Positions 58,681 to 64,000 of a DNA stretch of 64,000 nt are shown here, piece by piece; within the stretch, counting starts at the first letter, position 1; every line of letters begins with the position of its first letter. The stretch lies in contig WPIO01000027.1 in assembly GCA_009760855.2 (NCBI GenBank), positions 1,552,501 through 1,616,500 on the forward strand. The letters are read 5' to 3'. This DNA is from Cristatella mucedo (taxonomy: Eukaryota > Bryozoa > Phylactolaemata > Cristatellidae). The notes beneath the pieces are model-generated. The model was given only the letters and a program-made list of their open reading frames with translations, did not search any database and was not told the DNA's origin. Both the position numbers and the translations under genes were made by a program.

Positions 58681-58908
58681 CTTCCATGCACGATTGTTGC
58701 ACCACTTTTTGTCTAGCCTTCCAAATGAGAAAAGTGCTCTGCACATGATTTGTGGCATGTCTATATGCCCTTCCCTCTTTGCAAACCTCGCAACCAATTG
58801 AGTTGGCATCATGGACAAACATGCCCTTACTCAAACAGCATAAGACAAAATGATTTTCTATACGTATTAATCTTGACATGCCGCCACGCAAAAATTCAAA
58901 TTCAAATT
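58681..58908 (-). CDS. Gene Y, candidate exon with Cys-rich block
   Basis: The acceptor CTAATTGGTCAG|AA has a branch-like CTAAT just upstream; the donor ATGGAAG|GTAAGC is strong. There are 75 codons, phase 1 to 1. The text includes SRLIRIENHFVLCCLSKGMF and GCEVCKEGRAYRHATNHVQS. Several Cys and His residues are present, but the spacing matches no zinc finger I know. Confidence 0.45.
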
Positions 58909-59607
58909 CTGACCAATTAGCCGAGATTTGATACCAAGAAAGGAGCATATTATTATAGAACCTGACTTTGTCTGGCTTTTGGCAGTAAGTTATAAATGAT
59001 TCAGAAACAATTTTGATGTCAATTCTTCCATGTAGCGAGATGGGTACAGATATGATAAAGACTGGGCTTTTCGTGGAAAGTTCTCGGTTTCTAAAAGTGC
59101 AAACCCAAGCTTCAGCAAAATTTCAAATTATCAATCATGTATGTAGATGCACGTAGCACAAAAATCTTATGAAAACTAAGCCACCGTAATCCCTAAAAGC
59201 GAACCCGAAAATATCTAATAAACATAATGCATTACTTGCAAGGAATACTCACTGATGTTGTTAGAACCCGAGGCTATGCAGCTCTTTCACAAAAAGAGCC
59301 GGAAGTGCGAACAGCAGAAATGTGACCCTTGGTACGACTTTTGATTCTGGTATTTTGCAGCTCTTGAAGCGATCCATATAATTACGTTAGAAGTCAAGAC
59401 GACACTTAATGTTTCGGAATTTGAATTGGTATCTTCATTTCTTCTCTTTTTGCCAAAAGTCTAATTCGTTTCGGCTGACGGAGTTAAATTTAACTCTCCT
59501 CTGTCACTATCAAATACGCCTCGGCTAATAATATCTACGCGAAATGGTATAGCCTCTGTACTTGACCGTGTAATCTCCATTATAAAAAGAACTATGCTGA
59601 CGCTCAC

Positions 59608-59650
59608 GCCTTGAAAATTCGCGTTCGAATGAGTCCGCTTCCTGACTTGG
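59608..59650 (-). CDS. Gene Y, candidate 43-nt micro-exon
   Basis: The acceptor CTAATAAAGGTTTTAG|CC and donor TCAAGGC|GTGAGC bound 14 codons plus one base, PSQEADSFEREFSR. Phase 0 to 1 is exactly what is needed between 59973 and 58908. It is too short to be sure of from sequence alone. Confidence 0.35.
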
Positions 59651-59972
59651 CTAAAACCTTTATTAGTTGACATTTCAGTAGGATATGTAAAGGTTCTAAA
59701 AATTTTAAGCAATTCTTAAAAGGATAGTGGAATTGTGTCACAGTTGGAGCATTTAGTTCAAGAAGCATAATCAACTATTCAGCGTGTTTATATACGCGGT
59801 CCAATGTGCACAGTAAAACGATGTTCGGAATGGTGAACTGAAAATTAGAATGAGAATTTCTTAAGATAACCAAATCTAATTGGCATGTAAGTGTGCAGAG
59901 TAATGATAAGCACTCCCAGCGCATACTTTTACTGTGTCGCGCGAGTGCTGCTGTGTGCTGCGCCCTACCTAC

Positions 59973-60119
59973 CAGCACGGCAGGCAGACCGGCGGTGCCG
60001 ACTTTTTTACGCTCGGCTCGCGCTAGCTTTCCTCCGTTTGTGCCCGCCTGCTGGGCTAGCTCGGCAGGGTTTTCTCGCAGATCATACCAACTGATCCTAG
60101 CAAAGGCCAAGTCTAGCTT
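59973..60119 (-). CDS. Gene Y, internal exon
   Basis: The acceptor CATTTCTTGCAG|AAG is very strong, and the donor GTGCTG|GTAGGT good. Forty-nine codons, phase 0 to 0: KLDLAFARISWYDLRENPAE, then LAQQAGTNGGKLARAERKKV. The GC content is clearly above the AT-rich surroundings, as expected of an exon. Confidence 0.58.
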
Positions 60120-60215
60120 CTGCAAGAAATGTTGTTGAATCACATATACATAATCCAAAAATGCTTATGTCTACCTTCAGCTATCTCCTTAACTGCTCCC
60201 AGATTAGCTTCTTAC

Positions 60216-60485
60216 CTTACTTCTCTGCCTTGTATCTTGGCAAGCCAGGTCGGCGTCAGATGCCGCTGTGGGTGTGACCCGTGAAAGAAGTGAAAGGTCG
60301 CCAGAGCTTCCCGTCAGCGGCACCACTTGCCGACCTAATTTTTTTCGCCCAGCGAATGCCTTTGTGCTCACCGCAGTTCGTCTTGTCATCGACTTGTAGG
60401 CTTGTGTGGGCATTCCATTAGAGTTTTTCAGTTCAGACTGCACGTCGTCTAGTGCGTCGATGATGTGGCCTGGCAGTTGCCATGA
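60216..60485 (-). CDS. Gene Y, internal exon
   Basis: Ninety codons, phase 0 to 0, from AAGCAG|TCA to the donor AGTAAG|GTAAGA. It starts SWQLPGHIIDALDDVQSELK, then a basic Ser/Thr-rich part (MTRRTAVSTKAFAGRKKLGR). Mixed helix and disordered basic text suggests a cytoskeletal or regulatory protein, but I cannot identify it. The acceptor's pyrimidine tract is poor. Confidence 0.55.
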
Positions 60486-60588
60486 CTGCTTATCTTGGAT
60501 TAGGATCACAATGCCAGCAAACACAACCCGGATACGAAACCGGTGTGCTGCTAGCCAGGCCACGAAGCCTAACGACTGGCTTACTCAC

Positions 60589-60748
60589 CTTAGTGAATTT
60601 TGGATGTGAACTCTGGGTGTGGGCTTCTTTGTAACTATTTGTTGCTGGCAGTTCAGGAAGATGAGGCTTTCTGCTGAAAGATGACCTCCTTGCACAGTAC
60701 TGGGTCATCTTTGTTGGTGCATTTTCTAGAATGAGCCTCTTTATGAAC
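60589..60748 (-). CDS. Gene Y, most upstream exon found
   Basis: The acceptor GATACCTCTAG|G and excellent donor ACTAAG|GTGAGTAAG bound one base plus 53 codons: FIKRLILENAPTKMTQYCAR, then RSSFSRKPHLPELP and a Ser-rich end. It ends in phase 0, matching 60485. It starts in phase 2, so at least one more exon lies to the right. The ATG inside (60708) is unlikely to be the start. Confidence 0.57.
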
Positions 60749-60749
60749 C

Positions 60750-61100
60750 TAGAGGTATCATAAAGGTGTCACATTTCAATAAAATAAATGAGTTAGTCAC
60801 TTCGTTTCCTAACTCCTTTAAAATTGGTGTTCCAACGAGCAGCAGCTGTCGATTTTTTGGCTGACTCGGATATCTCTTTGTTGCACGCTGATGCACGGAC
60901 AAGTATCTTTATAGTAATTGCTCGAAAAGTGCTTTGACATGGAAAAGGCAATGCATCTTATAGTCTCGGCTCTTGAATTTAAACAATGCTTATTAGTTTT
61001 GTAGCTTAGCTCCTGCGTCACGTTGGGTAAATGCATGAATGCTCAACGATTTTTAAGCTGAGCCTCTTGAGGTTGTGCGAATTTTATTTTTGCTGCATGG
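60750..61100. other. Stretch with no gene seen
   Basis: Likely intronic or upstream of gene Y. The - strand frame 60818-61036 has no supporting splice sites. Confidence 0.4.
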
Positions 61101-61105
61101 CATGT

Positions 61106-61930
61106 CAACCAGCCTGGTTCATGCGCAGGCTCAGCTCTGCCTTGGTCTATCACCATGTCCACCCGAAGGAAAGGAAAGAACATGGATAGCTTGTAGATTC
61201 AGAGCATGCCTGGCACTCAGCCATCCAGCGACCAGCTGAGTGAGATGCCGAGATTGTAGGGTCAGCAGTGCCCGAATAGTTTCCTATGTTTCAGCATAGG
61301 TGACCAGCATGGTTCATGCACAGGCACAGGTTGCTATCTTGGGCCTGCCATGGTTTGGTACCAAGTCCATCCAAAGGAATGCAAAGGACATGCCTAGCAT
61401 GTAGATTCAGAGCAAGGCCATCACTCTGCCATCCTGCGTCCAGCTCAGTGAGACGACTCGATTGTAGGGTCAGCAGTGCCCCAATAGCATGCCTTATGTT
61501 TCGGTATAGGTGACCAGACTGGTTCATGAGCATGCACGGGTCACTGGCTTCCCTTTGATAGCAATCTTGGGTGTGCTATGGTCTGGCACCAAGTCCATCC
61601 AAAGAAATGCAAAGGACATGCCTAGCATCAATCTGAGAGCGTCTGCCACTCAGCCATTCAGTGTCCAGCTGGTTTAGACGACTTGATTTCAGGCTCAGCA
61701 CTGCCTCACTAGCATGCCTTATGTTTCGGTATAGGTAACCAGCCTGGTTTATGCATAGGCACAGGTTGCTGGCTTCCCCTTCAATTGCAATGTTGGGTCT
61801 GCCGTAGTCTGGCACCATGTCCATCCAAAAGAAACCATAGGGCATGGTTAGCATGTAGAATCTGATCAGGCCTTCGGGAGGGAGAGCCTCATGTGTCCAG
61901 CACTGGGCGCAGCTGAGGCAACCTGATGGC
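61106..61930. repeat. Fourfold tandem array of about 195-225-bp units
   Basis: Units start at 61107, 61302, 61512 and 61737, each with ACCAG..TGGTT.ATG followed by CAGGTTGCT-type and CCA.GTCCATCCAAA blocks. They differ by substitutions and indels. The two right-hand units and a flank keep open - strand frames that read alike (NLCLC.N.AG.LYRNIRHA, then LSLKSSRLNQLD). The left unit has stops. This may be an exon duplicated in tandem or a noncoding satellite-like array. Confidence 0.8.
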
Positions 61931-62920
61931 AGGGTCGGGGCAGCAGGGATGGGGGCAATGGTGGCCGACCTGGGAAATGTAGAACCGGTATCTAAGTGCT
62001 TTGCACGAGCGCCCCCTAGTCTAGAGGCGGCTGGTGACTGCACTTTCCCTACCCCTCTCATCGCTGGCATCGGTGCCGGGCAAGAAGACGCTGCCACAGT
62101 GGCGGCGGCTGATAGGCCAAGCGAGAGCCCTCGGTAATTGCCAGTGTTTTGAAATTGGCGATCAAGCCTCTATGCAGCCATCCAAGCCTCCACGTCTTGC
62201 CTCCATGCAGCTACCTGCAATTATTTTATCATCATTCAAGACTCAAGTTGGTTGCCATTGATAGTTTTAACAACTTTTTGCTTACAGTGGTGTTTCAGCT
62301 CCATCACGATGCGGTTGTGCATGAAAATTTCGTATTTATGCTGCCGGGTTAAAGATACAGTGATCATAGCTGAATTTCCATGCCTGTCTGTGGTGGCCTC
62401 CTCATGGCAGCACAGAAATCGAGTGCCATCTCGCCAGGCAGAAGTCCGTATGCTGTGCTGCATCCGACAACCAGCAGCAGCAGCATTGCTGGGTGACTCA
62501 GAGGTCTCTTTGTTGGCCAACTGGCAGATTCAGAGAAAGGCAGCAACCACAATAAGGCTGTAGCCATGCTGTCGGTAATTCAACGCGACACGGCACATTG
62601 CAACATGCCTGGGGTTGAGCTGGTGAACACGGAGTGCGCCAGGGTTCTCTAAACCACTGCGAGTCACCAAGTGTGAGCCAGATTGCCAGCCGACGCCTGC
62701 CTACAGCACAAGCAACGAGATCCTCAGAAGACAATCGGTGCTCAGTGCGCACCTGCCTGCCTGGCGTGCCCAGCTCCCTGTGACAACCGGCTCATTTCTC
62801 GTCCTTAAAGCCGCTGTCCTCGGCGGCAGCACTTTGCTGGGTTAGGGCGGTTCCTGCAAGTACAGGGGAGTGCACTCGCCTACAGCACAGAACAGTGCAA
62901 ATACAATAGCTAGCTTTGCC
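61931..62920. other. GC-richer stretch, no firm gene
   Basis: Several short frames on both strands without splice support. It could hold 5' exons of gene Y on the - strand. Confidence 0.35.
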
Positions 62921-62929
62921 CCGAGCTGG

Positions 62930-63055
62930 CTTAGTGCTCTGCTCACAATAGCCCGAGTCTTAGCCCATGGCTGAGATTCTGGTTCGATACTATTGACCCA
63001 TGTCGTGAGTTCGAGTCCTGCAAGTGGCCAACCTTTCTATTTATTTTTGAAGGTA
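62930..63055 (+). mobile_element. Possible tRNA-derived SINE fragment
   Basis: A B-box-like GTGAGTTCGAGTCCTG at about 63003-63018 with a tRNA-like region before it. The body does not match SINE1, and only loosely SINE2. Confidence 0.35.
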
Positions 63056-63599
63056 CACTTGAATACTAGTGCTGCCATATGAGTTTGAGGCTACTTGTCT
63101 GTGATACGTTGACATTATTATGTACCAGTAATACAAAGCCGCCTAATATTTTTATGTCAAGCATTGCCTCTCTGTTTCTCAAGTCTGTTTGCATTCTAAG
63201 GTCATTTATTCAACTCTTACTTTACAAGCAACTCGTGATTTATTGCTCATGCCAGTTCCCACCACTGCTTGATTAATAATCAAGCTGAGCGACATGGGGT
63301 TACATGGCACGACCCTGTCGCCTATTTCAGTCGTACAGTACTAATGCCTTATAATTGGTTCATTGATTAGTTATAATCCTCATTATATATCACCAAAGGA
63401 CTGCATACTATTCCATATTACTTAGGGAATAAAAGGTAACGAAGTTTCGGAGGAGTTTAAAGCTTAGAATTAACATTTTGATTTGATTTAAGACCACCCT
63501 TAAGGTCAATAGATATCAGCTGCCGAGAATAGGAAGAATGACCAATTTAGATCAATTGTCAGAGTTTTTAAAAGAAGTCAGAAGAGACAGGTATTACTA

Positions 63600-63690
63600 A
63601 CCACGTACTGTAATATATCTCCATATGCAACTTCACAAAACAACCAGGACTATGCCGGTGTTACCCAAAACTTTTAGGTGCTGCAACTCC
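63600..63690 (-). mobile_element. LINE-A 3' tail fragment
   Basis: Matches the last 80 bp of LINE-A in reverse (GGAGATATATTACAG, then GTAACACCGGCATAGTCC). More diverged than the other copies. Confidence 0.6.
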
Positions 63691-64000
63691 ATGCGATATA
63701 TGTTTTATCATACATCGTATGTTTATTTATTTCAATGTTTCAATGATTTATCAAGTTTCAGTGGTGCTGTTTGCAAAAATAGCCGACATTTTCGTTGTTT
63801 CTTTAGAGAGTTCTTAGCTGTGTGGAACGCCTCGATGGAGTTGTCAAGCTCAGCTTCGTGTACACTTGCTTAGCAACGCTGACCAGTTTCAGCACGTTCT
63901 CATTGTAGCACTGGCTAGCTGCTTCGGAGCGAGTCTAGTGTGGCGATGCTCAGTCAGTCGTAAAGACTGGAAGATATCTTTGATCGAAATTCAATGGGTG

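Overview
The window is nuclear DNA from a metazoan, most likely an invertebrate. It has genes split by large introns with GT-AG junctions, long (CA)n, (CT)n, (GT)n and (ATT)n microsatellites, tRNA-derived SINEs, and decayed LINE, hAT and Tc1/mariner elements. I see no operons, ribosome binding sites or CRISPR. The species cannot be named from the sequence alone.

One gene is firmly identified: METTL5, the 18S rRNA N6-adenosine methyltransferase. It lies on the + strand in five exons from 17701 to 40848, with introns of 3.5 to 7.5 kb that hold most of the transposon remnants. A second gene, here called gene X and not recognised, runs head to head with it on the - strand. Its first coding exon starts at 17007, and its first four exons join in matching phase. 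Further likely exons lie at 12255-12365, 7501-7615 and 318-561. The CpG-containing gap between the two start codons (17008-17700) is the probable shared promoter. A third gene, gene Y, is on the - strand from about 60748 down to a stop at 54727. Its seven candidate exons have compatible phases; the product is not recognised. A GC-rich, CpG-rich block at about 45.7-47.9 kb looks like another promoter and contains a candidate first exon with a hydrophobic anchor (gene Z).

Layout: 0-17 kb is the gene X body, with LINE and SINE debris and a 123-bp tandem duplication. 17-41 kb is METTL5: intron 1 holds LINE fragments, (CT)n tracts and two SINEs; intron 2 holds a hAT remnant and the best LINE-A copy; intron 3 holds a SINE, a LINE-B end and a Tc1-like remnant; intron 4 holds a second Tc1-like remnant and LINE-B ends. 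41-45.7 kb holds LINE-B pieces and a 130-bp perfect inverted copy of the METTL5 exon 5 boundary. 47.9-54.7 kb is repeat-rich with no firm gene. 54.7-60.8 kb is gene Y. 61.1-61.9 kb is a fourfold array of about 200-bp units.

Two LINE families recur. LINE-A ends in an ACATT repeat. LINE-B ends in an ATT repeat and shares its 3' tail with a tRNA-headed SINE (SINE1), which suggests that LINE-B mobilises SINE1. Exon calls for genes X, Y and Z rest on reading frame, splice sites and phase only.
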